DNA of 64,000 nt, taken from contig WGNL01000010.1 of assembly GCA_016124585.1 (NCBI GenBank), forward strand, positions 1 to 64,000. Direction: 5' to 3'. The position numbers and the translations under genes are program-made. Shown piece by piece: positions 42,377-52,322 of the stretch (positions within the stretch are counted from its first letter, which is position 1; each line of letters begins with the position of its first letter). The notes under the pieces were generated by a model that saw nothing but the letters and a program-made list of their open reading frames with translations, was not told the DNA's origin and searched no databases. The DNA is from Bacteroidota bacterium (GTDB taxonomy: Bacteria > Bacteroidota > Bacteroidia > Chitinophagales > Saprospiraceae).

Positions 42377-45300
42377 ATGAAAAAAGCGGTACTCCCATTT
42401 TTGTTTTGCATGCTATCTTTAGGTGCAATGGCACAACCCTGCTTGCCTGATCCCGACTGTAACCAAGCCCCGATACTCTGTGGCTACGATTTTAACAACC
42501 TCGCTCACAACACCATTTTAGGTTCCCCGATTATTTCTATCCCTGCCACTTTTTCCAATGACTGCACAAATGCTGTGGTGGACAATAACCAATTTGTTGG
42601 CTTTGTGCCTTGTTCTTCAGTTGCTGAAATTGAGGTGAAAACACTCGGTTGCACGCTTGGTCAAGGACTTCAGGCAATCGTTTATTCTACGCAAGATTGC
42701 ATCAATTTTTACCCTGTTTCGAATTGTGCATTTCAAATTTTTCCAGGTACAGCTGGAACGGTGACGGCAACTGGGCTCATTCCAGGTGATGTTTATTATT
42801 TGATGATTGATGGTTTCAATGGTGATGAATGTGATTATTTTGTGGATGTGTTATCGGGGATTGATACTACGCAAGCTTCGCCATTGCAGGGTTCCCCGGG
42901 CTATATCGTCGCATCATCGCAAGTGCTGTGTACAGGCACTACTTTCACTTTTACGTTGGTGCCCCCCACTTGCTCCAGTGCTGGGTCGGTTTGTTCCACG
43001 CCTTTCCCCATGCAAGACTGCGCTACTTTAAACTGGAATTTTCCGCAGGGTACAAATATCCTGAATCAAAACGGGCTGACCGTGGAGGTGGAATTCACGC
43101 AGCCAACTACTGGGGCTGTCAATGTAGGTTTCAGCATGACGAATCCCAATTGTCAGTGCTTCACCAATTGTGGAGGTTGTCAGACGACAATCAACCCGCT
43201 GGATATTACGGTAGGCCAGCCTACCACCACCACCTTGCCACCAATTACCCGTTGTGTGGGGGATGTTGTTTTTTATTGCGGGCAAATGTATTCCGTTCCT
43301 ATAGGTGGGCTGCACCTTAGCTGCCAGTCTAGTTGTGGAACGGAATTGCAGGAAGTGATAGCGCAGCAGTGCCCCGCCAATTGCTTGCAGTACAACCAGC
43401 CAGTACCGCCAGGTAATACTTGCGCAACAGCGGCCCCTTTCTGTCCCAATTACCTCAACGGGTATTGTTCGAACAACAGCGCTTACACTGCGAGCACTCC
43501 AGGAAACCTGACCGCTGCTTTTGGTTGCAGCATAGAAAATAACCAGTGGATAAGTTTCGTGCCATGTGAGGATAGTGTGGCTTTTATACTGAGTGTGAGC
43601 AATTGCGGAACGGCACAAGGGATGGAATTCGCCGTGTTTTCTTCTTCCAACTGCCTGAATTTCACAGCGCTGGCGGGATGCACGACCGTAGCTCCGGGTG
43701 GGCTGGGACTCCTGCAAGTCCCAAATTTACAACCTGGCAATACCTACTACCTCATGGTAGACGGTGTGAATGGTGATGCCTGCAACTGGGAAGTAAATGG
43801 GCTTTACGGATTAAGTGGAGGTGAAGTTTTACAAGAAAATATTACACCTGGTGGGATTGATGGCATCTGCGATATTTGTCTTGACGACCCAAGTACCCCT
43901 TCAGACCCCATTGCCTATACAGCAACTGGACCCGATTGTAATATCCTCCCGGCTAACCCTAACAATAACAATTGTCTGCCTTCACAAAGCTTTTGCCCTC
44001 CGGCTCCGCAAAAATTTAGTGAGCCATTCATTGACACTATTTTGGAAGCTACCGCTTGGGACACAATTTGGCATATCATCCCGAACTGGGGTGGCCATTT
44101 TTTGAACAATGACAGTATTGGAACGACAGTTGAAATTGTTTGGGACACTGTTGGGGCTTTTCAAATTGGTGCCGATATCGTTCCTAATGCATGGGATACT
44201 ATTATTTATCTTAACGATGGAATTGATAACTGCGCAACAATTTGCCCTGACGGCGACCCCTGCGTTATTCTCCCCAAAGTTGTCAATGTGGGTGCACCAG
44301 ATAAGTATTTCGAGACGTATTATATTTGTAACGGAGATTGTGTCAACGTCCACAACCAGTCTTTTTGCTTTGCTGGGCAGTTTCAAATCACTGAACAGGA
44401 TGCCACAGGATGTATTGATACAATTATTATTAACATTAATGAATTGCCAGTGCCATTTGTCTTAATCAATGGGCCCTCATTGGTTTGCTTTGGAGAATCA
44501 GCAGTTCTTACGGCTGAAGCATTTGGTACGGCAGGGCCGTTCATTTATTTTTGGTCGAATGGCCAAAACACCCAAACCATTACAGCAACTTCACCTGGTA
44601 GCTATTCCGTTACGGTGGCATCCATACAAGGATGCACATCAGTTGGCAATTATTCACTAAACTGGGTACCTCCAATAAGCACCAACCTTGGACCTTTGTC
44701 ACTTTGCCAAGATGAAGTACCTTATAATTTTTATGGAACAACCGTAACAAGCTCGGGTAACTACAGTGTAAATCTAGTAAGTTGGCAAGGTTGTGATAGC
44801 ACCATTTCACAGAACATCACTGTGCTGCCGCCTGTCAGTGTAACCATCACCTCTTCAGTAGGGACTACACTTCCGCCTGGTGTCACCGCCATTCTTGACG
44901 CTGGAAGTGGATTTGCCAACTATTTGTGGCAAGACGGCTCCTCCAACCAAACTTTCAGCACAGACCAGCCCGGAACTTACTCCGTCACAGTGACGACTTC
45001 GGCAGGTTGTACAGGTTCAGCCAGCATTACCTTGATGGCAGGTACCAATCCGATTGCCTGCCCAAATGCCAATTTCCCCATTGCGCCAGCCGATTCCTGT
45101 GCCGCAGCGCCACCGTTTTGCGCCAGTTACTTGAATGGGTTTTGCTCCTCGAACATGGGGTACTCGCCCTCCGTGCCGGGCAATCTTGGCTCTGTAATTC
45201 CATGTAGCATTGAAAACAATCAGTGGCTGAAGTTCACAACCTGTGATAGCTCAGTGCAACTCGTTATTAGTGTTGGGAATTGCATGGCGGCCCAAGGATT

Positions 45301-48300
45301 GCAGTTTGTGGTTTTGCAAACAGCTGACTGTCAAATATTTACATCGCCAGCGGCTTGTCACAATATTGCTGCAAATGGCAGCGACACCCTCACTTTCGAT
45401 GGCCTTGCCATTGGAGGAACCTACTACCTGATGGTAGACGGAATCAGTGGCGACATCTGTCAGTGGGAGGTGCAATCGACCAGTGGCGTGAGCAATGGTA
45501 GTGTATATCAAGAGGACAATACCCCAGGACAAGTCACGGGGCCAACGGCAGTTTGTGCGGGGGGTACGGCTAACTATACTTTCACAGCACCTATTTGTGA
45601 TTTGATTCCGGTGGGGGGCTGTCCACCCGCTTTCCAACAGAGCTGCCTTCCGCAATTAGATACCTGCGTCATCTTGCAATACGATACGATTTGGCATGTA
45701 ACACCAGCAGGTACCATCTTTGTGAACAACGACAGCATGGGGCTGACGGTTACCGTGGAATTTCCAGATACTTTGCCCATCCTTCCCGGTGGAAGCATGA
45801 GTTTTGAGATTTCGGTTGAATTGGTGCCGTTGCCAGTGGATACTTTACTTTGCCTCAACGATTGTGTGGCGGAATGTCTTGACATCCTGACAGATACCAT
45901 CGCATGCGGTATTTTACCGCTTAACGTAACGGTATGCATGCCCGCCAACACCTCTGAGCAGCAGGAAGCCTGTCCCGGCGAATGTGTAGATTTTTATGGT
46001 GAAACGTTTTGTCTACCGGGAACTTACGTCGTCAGCACGGCTGACCAATGTGGCTGTGTTAGTGAGCATACGCTTATTTTTGACTGGATTCAGGAATTGC
46101 CACCAACCATTTCCAACTTGGCGGAAACCTGTGACCCGACTGGTTCGGAATACACAGTTAGCTTCGATGTTGAAGGCTATGGTAACCCTGTTTTCGTAAA
46201 TGGGCAGCCATTGCCAGGGCCGAACTTCACTTCTTCGGCCATCCCATCCGGACAATCCTATAGTTTTTTGGTGGAGTCTATTGGTTTTTGTGGAAATTAT
46301 GCTGTGACTGCGGATGGCGCCTTTACCTGTCCACCTTGTATTGGGGGCACGTTTGACCTCGGAGTAATGTCACTTTGCCCGGGTGAGACATTCCCATTGC
46401 TAGGCAACAACTATGGAGCTCCGGGCAGTTACAACGAAACCTTGCTCAATCCTGCCACTAACTGCTTGGAAACATATAATTTTATCATTCAGCAAACTGT
46501 TGAAAATCAGTTAGTTGCAGGCCCAGTGACAGAATTGTGTGATGCCTCCAACTTGTATTACACCGTAGGGTTCGACATTGCCAGTGGTAATCCACCTTAT
46601 CTGGTAAATGGAAATCCTGTGACTGGTAATTTTTACCAATCAGGGCTAATACCTTCGGGCCAATTTTATGCATTCACGATCACGGATGCGGCCACCTGCA
46701 ACCCGCAGCAACTAGACCTTAGCGGAAGTTTCACTTGCGCTTGCCTGAACAGCCCCGGCACAGCCAGTTTGGCTACAATAAATGTATGTGAGGGGGCAAT
46801 GGCCGATGTTGATTTCAACAACAATGCTGTACTCGGCCCTGGTGATATTCAAGTTTTCATTTTACACACCAGCCCTAGTAATACACTTGGCACAGTCATC
46901 GGAACAAACACAACAGGAAGTTTTGGCTACGTGCCTGGATTGATGAATTTCGGGCAGACGTATTTTATCTCACCAGCTGTTGGCCCCGACCAAGGAGGAA
47001 CTGTGGATGTGAGTAGTGCTTGCTTCAGCTTGGCACCCGGTCAGCCTGTTGTTTTCTATGAAAAACCAGTGGTGGATATTTTGGCACCAGGGATGTTGAA
47101 CTGTACCATGAATTCTATCATGCTGAACAGCATGGCCAGTGGTGGCAGCGGTAATTTTAGCTACGACTGGGCTGGACCCAACAATTTTACAGCCACTGTT
47201 GCCAATCCAATGGTGAGCGAGCCAGGTGCATACTTGCTTACACTCACAGACAATTTGACTGCCTGTCAAGACCAATCGGCAACGGCCGTGCTCAGCGATG
47301 ATGCACCCCCAGTTTTCACCGTGACCAACAGTGAAGTCAATTGTCAAGAACCTACTGCCATTTTGGTAGCTGCTTCGCAAATGCCCGGTGTGACCTATAC
47401 TTGGACTTTCCCGACGGGCGATGTGATGACAGGCGATACTATTTCAACTAATATTCCTGGTGATTACACCGTGACAGCAGAGGGCTTGAACGGCTGTACT
47501 GCCGATGCTACAACCTTTGTCACCGACAATGGAGTTCCACCTAGCATTTCCGCAACGAGCGATACGGTGAATTGCAGCAATCCAATTGCCGAACTCACAG
47601 CTACCTCCAATGAACCTTTGGCCAGCTTTACTTGGACTTTGCCTGACACGAGCACCAGCTCTGGCCCAACACTAGTGACTGATTTGGTGGGAGCTTACTC
47701 CGTAGTGGTCACTTCTCCTAATGGATGCTCTGCTGAGGCACTTACGGAGGTTGTGAAAGGGCCGGATCCTACTTTGAACACAGATGTGGAAGTCGAAGAC
47801 CCAACCTGCTTCGGGTATTCGGATGGTTCAATCACTGTGCTTGGCACCAATGGCGGATTGGAGCCTTATGAGTATGTGCTAAACGATACAATTATCGGTG
47901 ATTCTTTTCCTGACCTGTTTTCAGGTGACTATGTTTTGACCACCACTGATGCGAACGGATGCACTGGTTTGGACACCATTCAAGTCGTTGATCCTCCTGA
48001 AGTTACTGTTCAAATAGGTGATGACCAATTCGTCGATTTGGGTCAGTCGGTTACCTTGACGATGCAATCCAGCATCACGCCGGACAGTATCATTTGGAGT
48101 GGCCCGAACGGGGAACTGTGGCCAGATGTGAATACCCTTTCTGTTTCGCCAATGGAAAGTGGACGATACACCATCATCATTTCTGATGTTAGCTTATGCC
48201 GTTCTTCTGACACCACTTATATCTATGTGAACGGCCAAGGTAAAGTCTTTATACCCAATGTTTTTTCACCGAACGGTGATGGAAAGAACGATGTCATTAT

Positions 48301-48532
48301 GGTTTTTGGTGGTGGGGATGTTACACAAATACTTGATTTTCAAATTTTTGACCGTTGGGGTGAAATGGTTTTCCAAGACCAGAATTTCTTACCGAATGAC
48401 CCGGCGCATGGTTGGGACGGTCGTCAAAAGGGCAGATTGATGGATCCCGCTGTTTTTGTCGTGAAAGCCATGGTGCTGTTTCATGATGGGACTAAAAAAA
48501 TGGTGACAGGCAATGTTTTGCTTTTACGCTAG
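42377..48532 (+). CDS. Giant Cys-rich T9SS type B (gliding-motility CHU_C) surface protein
   Basis: A 2051-residue exported protein with signal peptide MKKAVLPFLFCMLSLGAMAQ. Three ~300-residue modules (starting near residues 20, 345 and 895) share the order (C/S)-x-AP-x-C, SIENNQW, YYLMVDG.(S/N)GD.C.WEV and a tail with DTIWH/GLTVTV motifs, with many paired Cys. Between and after them are Ig-like/PKD-like repeats of the SprB/Ig-fold type (TATSPGSYSVTVASIQGCTS and related). The C-terminus is the type B sorting domain: KVFIPNVFSPNGDGKNDVIM ... FDRWGEMVFQ ... HGWDGR. This class is secreted by T9SS and forms surface fibres or adhesins. It is cotranscribed with the preceding gene (12-bp gap). Confidence 0.85.
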   Translation: MKKAVLPFLFCMLSLGAMAQPCLPDPDCNQAPILCGYDFNNLAHNTILGSPIISIPATFSNDCTNAVVDNNQFVGFVPCSSVAEIEVKTLGCTLGQGLQAIVYSTQDCINFYPVSNCAFQIFPGTAGTVTATGLIPGDVYYLMIDGFNGDECDYFVDVLSGIDTTQASPLQGSPGYIVASSQVLCTGTTFTFTLVPPTCSSAGSVCSTPFPMQDCATLNWNFPQGTNILNQNGLTVEVEFTQPTTGAVNVGFSMTNPNCQCFTNCGGCQTTINPLDITVGQPTTTTLPPITRCVGDVVFYCGQMYSVPIGGLHLSCQSSCGTELQEVIAQQCPANCLQYNQPVPPGNTCATAAPFCPNYLNGYCSNNSAYTASTPGNLTAAFGCSIENNQWISFVPCEDSVAFILSVSNCGTAQGMEFAVFSSSNCLNFTALAGCTTVAPGGLGLLQVPNLQPGNTYYLMVDGVNGDACNWEVNGLYGLSGGEVLQENITPGGIDGICDICLDDPSTPSDPIAYTATGPDCNILPANPNNNNCLPSQSFCPPAPQKFSEPFIDTILEATAWDTIWHIIPNWGGHFLNNDSIGTTVEIVWDTVGAFQIGADIVPNAWDTIIYLNDGIDNCATICPDGDPCVILPKVVNVGAPDKYFETYYICNGDCVNVHNQSFCFAGQFQITEQDATGCIDTIIININELPVPFVLINGPSLVCFGESAVLTAEAFGTAGPFIYFWSNGQNTQTITATSPGSYSVTVASIQGCTSVGNYSLNWVPPISTNLGPLSLCQDEVPYNFYGTTVTSSGNYSVNLVSWQGCDSTISQNITVLPPVSVTITSSVGTTLPPGVTAILDAGSGFANYLWQDGSSNQTFSTDQPGTYSVTVTTSAGCTGSASITLMAGTNPIACPNANFPIAPADSCAAAPPFCASYLNGFCSSNMGYSPSVPGNLGSVIPCSIENNQWLKFTTCDSSVQLVISVGNCMAAQGLQFVVLQTADCQIFTSPAACHNIAANGSDTLTFDGLAIGGTYYLMVDGISGDICQWEVQSTSGVSNGSVYQEDNTPGQVTGPTAVCAGGTANYTFTAPICDLIPVGGCPPAFQQSCLPQLDTCVILQYDTIWHVTPAGTIFVNNDSMGLTVTVEFPDTLPILPGGSMSFEISVELVPLPVDTLLCLNDCVAECLDILTDTIACGILPLNVTVCMPANTSEQQEACPGECVDFYGETFCLPGTYVVSTADQCGCVSEHTLIFDWIQELPPTISNLAETCDPTGSEYTVSFDVEGYGNPVFVNGQPLPGPNFTSSAIPSGQSYSFLVESIGFCGNYAVTADGAFTCPPCIGGTFDLGVMSLCPGETFPLLGNNYGAPGSYNETLLNPATNCLETYNFIIQQTVENQLVAGPVTELCDASNLYYTVGFDIASGNPPYLVNGNPVTGNFYQSGLIPSGQFYAFTITDAATCNPQQLDLSGSFTCACLNSPGTASLATINVCEGAMADVDFNNNAVLGPGDIQVFILHTSPSNTLGTVIGTNTTGSFGYVPGLMNFGQTYFISPAVGPDQGGTVDVSSACFSLAPGQPVVFYEKPVVDILAPGMLNCTMNSIMLNSMASGGSGNFSYDWAGPNNFTATVANPMVSEPGAYLLTLTDNLTACQDQSATAVLSDDAPPVFTVTNSEVNCQEPTAILVAASQMPGVTYTWTFPTGDVMTGDTISTNIPGDYTVTAEGLNGCTADATTFVTDNGVPPSISATSDTVNCSNPIAELTATSNEPLASFTWTLPDTSTSSGPTLVTDLVGAYSVVVTSPNGCSAEALTEVVKGPDPTLNTDVEVEDPTCFGYSDGSITVLGTNGGLEPYEYVLNDTIIGDSFPDLFSGDYVLTTTDANGCTGLDTIQVVDPPEVTVQIGDDQFVDLGQSVTLTMQSSITPDSIIWSGPNGELWPDVNTLSVSPMESGRYTIIISDVSLCRSSDTTYIYVNGQGKVFIPNVFSPNGDGKNDVIMVFGGGDVTQILDFQIFDRWGEMVFQDQNFLPNDPAHGWDGRQKGRLMDPAVFVVKAMVLFHDGTKKMVTGNVLLLR

Positions 48533-48686
48533 TTCAATTTTTAGCCTTTGGTAAATGAAAGGCTTGCTTTGTCTTTGTTCTGTTTTATGTTGCCTTTTAG
48601 AAATAAAGGTGGAGTGATTGAGTCAGATTTAATAGGTGATTTTTTATTTTCGCTTTTCACGTATTTTTTTTCACCTAATTAAATTC

Positions 48687-50399
48687 ATGACTATGATCAA
48701 ACGACTACTTGGAACATTACTTTTTATTGCTGTCTGTACGGTATTTGGCTTCGCACAACCAGCCAACGACAACTGTGCAGATGCAGAGGTGCTACCCGGT
48801 ACGGGAACCTTCAATTTTACCACTATCGATGCTACTACCGATGGCCCAGACCATCCGAACGACTGTGCCTCTAGTGGAGGGGCCGTCGTTGCGGTGTACA
48901 ATGATGTTTGGTATTCCTTTACGCCAGACTGGACAGGCTACGCCAAGTGGAGCCTTTGTGGCACTGCCGATTTTGACACTAAAATCATCGTTTACAATGC
49001 GGGGGCAGCTTGTCCTGTAATGGACGGCCAAGTGCTAGCATGCAACGAAGACGGTGCAGGCTGTGCTGGCTACACTTCTGAAGTCGTATTTCCTGTCACT
49101 TCAGGCTCTACCTACCTACTCCGCCTTGGTGGTTGGGGTGACGCTCCTCCAGGAGAGTCGGGAAGTGGTACTTTCACCGTGGATCAATACAATTTCAATG
49201 GTCCTCCAAATGACGATTGTATCAATGCCATTGAGCTTTTCATGGATGCCGATGACTCCATTACTGTGGCTTTCTCCAGTATTGACGCCACCACAGATGG
49301 CCCAGCAGATTTGATGGGGCATGGCTGTTTTGGCACCAACGGTGAGGAGGCCGATTACAGCAATGTTTGGTACAAATGGACAGCCAGCTACACGGGCGGT
49401 TTGGACGTTTCTACTTGTGGAACTGTGGATTTTGATAGCCGCTTATCGGTTTATGGCCCCAATGCCAGTTGTATTCCTTCCGTGGACTTGTTGGTAGGGT
49501 GTTCGGATGATGGTTTGGGTGAGGATTTCCTTCCTTGTCCAGATTACACTTCACATGATAGGTTTTGGGTAGAACAAGGTAGCACTTACCTTATTTCCAT
49601 TGGAGGTTGGTCGGATAGTGATGTTGGTACGGGCTATTTTACTTTCAAAAAAGCTGCTATTTACACACCTCCTGCTAATGATAATTGTGTGGATGCGCAG
49701 AGTGTTTTCATCATGACCCAGTTACAAGCTGACCAATTTGACTATTTGTTCAGCGGCAATAACCAAACGGCCAGCTACACGGACTCTGTGCCGCAACCTA
49801 CTTGCCGCTCAACTGGCGAATTTTGGGATGTTTGGTACTCCTTTAATTCTGGGTACAACACTTCTATCGAGCTGCGTTTCAAAATCAACGACCCAGCACT
49901 TGAGAGTGATTATATCATTGACCTATTCAGTGACTGCGGTACGCCGGATACTTCACCAGCTGCTTTTTGTTTCCGTACCGACCAGGGCACCGGCGATTTC
50001 CAAACGTATCAGCTAGACAGTTTTCCAGGTGTTCCAACGCAGTACCTCATGCGGGTATCAAGTAGAATTTTGTCGAACCTACCGGGTGATTTCTTTTTCC
50101 AGTTAGTGGGAATGCCTTATCTGAACGGTGTGGACGAACCCGAACTGACCAGTTTCAGGCTCTTCCCTAACCCTGTGCAGCGGCAGTTGTCAGTGGATTT
50201 TGGGCTTGAAGAAGCTGCTTTGGGGCACTGGGAGGTACAGAATCTACTGGGTCAGCAAATACATTCCAGTAGTGAAATGAATTTTATTGCTGGACAAAAC
50301 CAACTCACCATTCCGACGGAAAAGCTTTCAAATGGCTTCTATTTTTTCAAATTGGAAGTGGATGGAAAAGTAAAAACAGTGCGTTTTGCGAAGCAGTAA
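48687..50399 (+). CDS. T9SS type A surface protein with tandem Cys-rich beta domains
   Basis: A 570-residue exported protein (signal ending FGFAQ). Three ~150-residue domains begin PANDNCADAEVL, PPNDDCINAIEL and PANDNCVDAQSV; the first two carry DATTDGP, WYSFTPDWTGYAKWSLCGTADFDTK or WYKWTASYTGGLDVSTCGTVDFDSR, and GSTYL(L/I)(R/S)(L/I)GGW. This resembles the pre-peptidase C-terminal-like family often found in secreted proteins. The C-terminus is a type A sorting domain (SFRLFPNPVQRQLSVDFG ... LSNGFYFFKLEVDGK). ATG 48687 or 48693 is the likely start. The gap of 154 bp after the giant type B gene holds only a weak AGCCTTT/AAAGGCT hairpin. Confidence 0.8.
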   Translation: MTMIKRLLGTLLFIAVCTVFGFAQPANDNCADAEVLPGTGTFNFTTIDATTDGPDHPNDCASSGGAVVAVYNDVWYSFTPDWTGYAKWSLCGTADFDTKIIVYNAGAACPVMDGQVLACNEDGAGCAGYTSEVVFPVTSGSTYLLRLGGWGDAPPGESGSGTFTVDQYNFNGPPNDDCINAIELFMDADDSITVAFSSIDATTDGPADLMGHGCFGTNGEEADYSNVWYKWTASYTGGLDVSTCGTVDFDSRLSVYGPNASCIPSVDLLVGCSDDGLGEDFLPCPDYTSHDRFWVEQGSTYLISIGGWSDSDVGTGYFTFKKAAIYTPPANDNCVDAQSVFIMTQLQADQFDYLFSGNNQTASYTDSVPQPTCRSTGEFWDVWYSFNSGYNTSIELRFKINDPALESDYIIDLFSDCGTPDTSPAAFCFRTDQGTGDFQTYQLDSFPGVPTQYLMRVSSRILSNLPGDFFFQLVGMPYLNGVDEPELTSFRLFPNPVQRQLSVDFGLEEAALGHWEVQNLLGQQIHSSSEMNFIAGQNQLTIPTEKLSNGFYFFKLEVDGKVKTVRFAKQ

Positions 50400-50414
50400 T
50401 ATCTGCAGTTTTTG

Positions 50415-50456
50415 AAAAAAGTGGGTGGATGGCGCTTGTCGTCCACCCACTTTTTT
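50415..50456. terminator. Bidirectional terminator
   Basis: AAAAAAGTGGGTGGA (50415-50429) pairs perfectly with TCCACCCACTTTTTT (50442-50456) around a 12-base loop, located between the convergent surface-protein and aldo/keto reductase genes. Confidence 0.85.
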
Positions 50457-51391
50457 TATTCGTCCCAAAGGTTTTGCAAGTTGTAAGGGCTGCCAGGCGG
50501 CGTCCAGAAACTTCCATCCACAAATCGGTAATGGCAGTCTAAGCTGTTCAGATTGACCATGTCAGATGAGGTGAGGGCAATATTTTGCGAAGCAAAATTT
50601 TCTTTCAGCCGCTTTGCGTTCGTGGATTTTGGAATGGGTGCAGTTCCCCTTTCCATGGCCCAGGCCAACAGTACTTGCGCTAGCGTACAGCCATGTTGAT
50701 TAGCAATGTTTGCAACAATTGGGTTATCGAATAAACTTGGAGCACTGTCGGGCACTTCGGATGAGCCAGGTCGCCCAAGCGGACTGTAAGCGGTCAGGTA
50801 AATTTTTTCTACTTCGCAAAAAGCAACCAATTCATTTTGCGCCAACAAGGGGTGCATTTCTACCTGCAAAACCTCTGGTTGGTGCTGTGCAGTCTCGAAC
50901 AGTTTTTTCAGTTTTTTTATGCTAAAATTTGAAACGCCAATATGTCGGGTCAACCCGGCTCCTAGGCACGCTTCCATGCCAAGCCAAGTGTCGGCGATGG
51001 GCTGCTGTTCCAATGGAACCAGGCTTGGCGGCTGTGTACTGCTGTCTTGCGCCACAGGCCAATGAATCAGGTACAGGTCTAAATATTCCAACTGGAGGTC
51101 AGCCAATGTTTTTTTGAGTGCCGGGATTACATCTGCTTGTTTATGGCGGGTGTTCCAAAGTTTGGATGTTACCCAAAGCTCCTCCCGGCGTACTTCCCCA
51201 GCATCGAGAACCGATTTCAACGCTTCACCAATTTCCTTTTCATTGCCATAAATAGCTGCACAGTCAATATGTCGGTAGCCACAACGGATAGCTTCCAGTA
51301 CTGCCTGTCCGACTTCGCCACGGGGTGCTTGCCAAGTACCGAGGCCAAGAGCGGGCATCACATCGTTATTTTCGAAAACCATTTTTTTCAT
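50456..51391 (-). CDS. Aldo/keto reductase
   Basis: A 311-residue NADPH-dependent oxidoreductase with a TIM-barrel. The catalytic tetrad is visible: Asp and Tyr in GYRHIDCAAIYGNE, Lys in VTSKLWN and His in LIHWP. Cofactor-binding motifs near the C-terminus are IPKSTNAKRLKENF. This is the family that includes 2,5-diketo-D-gluconate reductases and many aldehyde reductases; the actual substrate is unknown. It faces the SDR gene at 51527 divergently. Confidence 0.9.
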   Translation of the reverse strand: MKKMVFENNDVMPALGLGTWQAPRGEVGQAVLEAIRCGYRHIDCAAIYGNEKEIGEALKSVLDAGEVRREELWVTSKLWNTRHKQADVIPALKKTLADLQLEYLDLYLIHWPVAQDSSTQPPSLVPLEQQPIADTWLGMEACLGAGLTRHIGVSNFSIKKLKKLFETAQHQPEVLQVEMHPLLAQNELVAFCEVEKIYLTAYSPLGRPGSSEVPDSAPSLFDNPIVANIANQHGCTLAQVLLAWAMERGTAPIPKSTNAKRLKENFASQNIALTSSDMVNLNSLDCHYRFVDGSFWTPPGSPYNLQNLWDE

Positions 51392-51526
51392 TTTTCAAGG
51401 ATTGAGATGAGGGAATGGATGAGGTATTGAATAGGGAGGGCCCGTTTTCAACCTTTGGATGAAATGAGCGTTTGGCAAATGTAGTCTTATGACACTTTTT
51501 CAATTCACATTTTTAACAATTAATCT

Positions 51527-52237
51527 ATGCAGAACATCACCGGAAAAACGGCCCTCGTCACGGGCGGAAGCAAAGGAATTGGGTACGGCATTGCCGAAAG
51601 CCTCTTGAAAGAGGGTATGAACGTGGCCATCACAGGTCGTCAAACAGAGGCAGTGGAAGCCGCTGCGGCTGAGCTTTCGAAGTTTGGAAAAGTATTGGCC
51701 ATCACAGCCGATGTACGTGACTTTGACAGCCAAAAAGCCGCCGTGGCGAAGACGCTGGAAGCATTTGGGAGCCTTGATGTAATGGTAGCCAATGCGGGCG
51801 TTGGACATTTCGCCAATATTGCCGACCTAACACCTACGCAATGGCAAGAGACCATTGACACCAATTTGACTGGCGTTTTTTACAGCATAAAATCCTCGCT
51901 GGAGGCATTGACTGCCACAAAGGGTTATCTCATTACGATTGCAAGCTTGGCTGGCACCAATTTTTTCGCCACAGCTTCTGCCTACAATGCCAGCAAGTTT
52001 GGCCTCGTTGGTTTTACCCAAGCCGTCATGCTCGATGTGCGTGATAGGGGCATCAAAGTAACGACCATCATGCCTGGCTCAGTAGCAACCCATTTTAACA
52101 ACCATACACCGAATGATGCCGATGCATGGAAAATTCAGCCAGAAGACATTGGCCAAATGACCGTTGATTTACTAAAAATGAATCCCCGTACCCTGCCCAG
52201 TAAAATTGAAGTGCGGCCAGCACAGGTAGCGAAGTAG
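51527..52237 (+). CDS. Short-chain dehydrogenase/reductase (SDR)
   Basis: A 236-residue classical SDR. Motifs in order: cofactor loop TGGSKGIGYG, NAG motif (VANAGVG), the catalytic Ser region (ITIASLAG), and the YxxxK motif as YNASKFG, with MPGSVATHF after it. Substrate not predictable. Divergent with the aldo/keto reductase (136 bp apart), so the two oxidoreductases could share regulation. No clear promoter was seen. Confidence 0.9.
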   Translation: MQNITGKTALVTGGSKGIGYGIAESLLKEGMNVAITGRQTEAVEAAAAELSKFGKVLAITADVRDFDSQKAAVAKTLEAFGSLDVMVANAGVGHFANIADLTPTQWQETIDTNLTGVFYSIKSSLEALTATKGYLITIASLAGTNFFATASAYNASKFGLVGFTQAVMLDVRDRGIKVTTIMPGSVATHFNNHTPNDADAWKIQPEDIGQMTVDLLKMNPRTLPSKIEVRPAQVAK

Positions 52238-52274
52238 TGGGTTGGTGAGTTTGGTTTTTTATGTCAATTTTGTG

Positions 52275-52305
52275 GCAAACGATTGTTTGTTAGCAAACCG
52301 ATTGT
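52275..52305. promoter_or_regulatory. Direct repeat upstream of the gene at 52323
   Basis: GCAAACGATTGT (52275-52286) is repeated as GCAAACCGATTGT (52293-52305) with one extra C, separated by TTGTTA. It is 18 bp before ATG 52323. The arrangement could be a transcription factor site, but nothing else supports that. Confidence 0.3.
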
Positions 52306-52322
52306 GAAAAAAATCAAACCCA

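Noticed and set aside
48543-48564. AGCCTTT/AAAGGCT hairpin after the giant type B gene as a terminator
   Set aside because: The stem is only 7 bp and the following T-tract is interrupted, so it was not listed as a separate feature.
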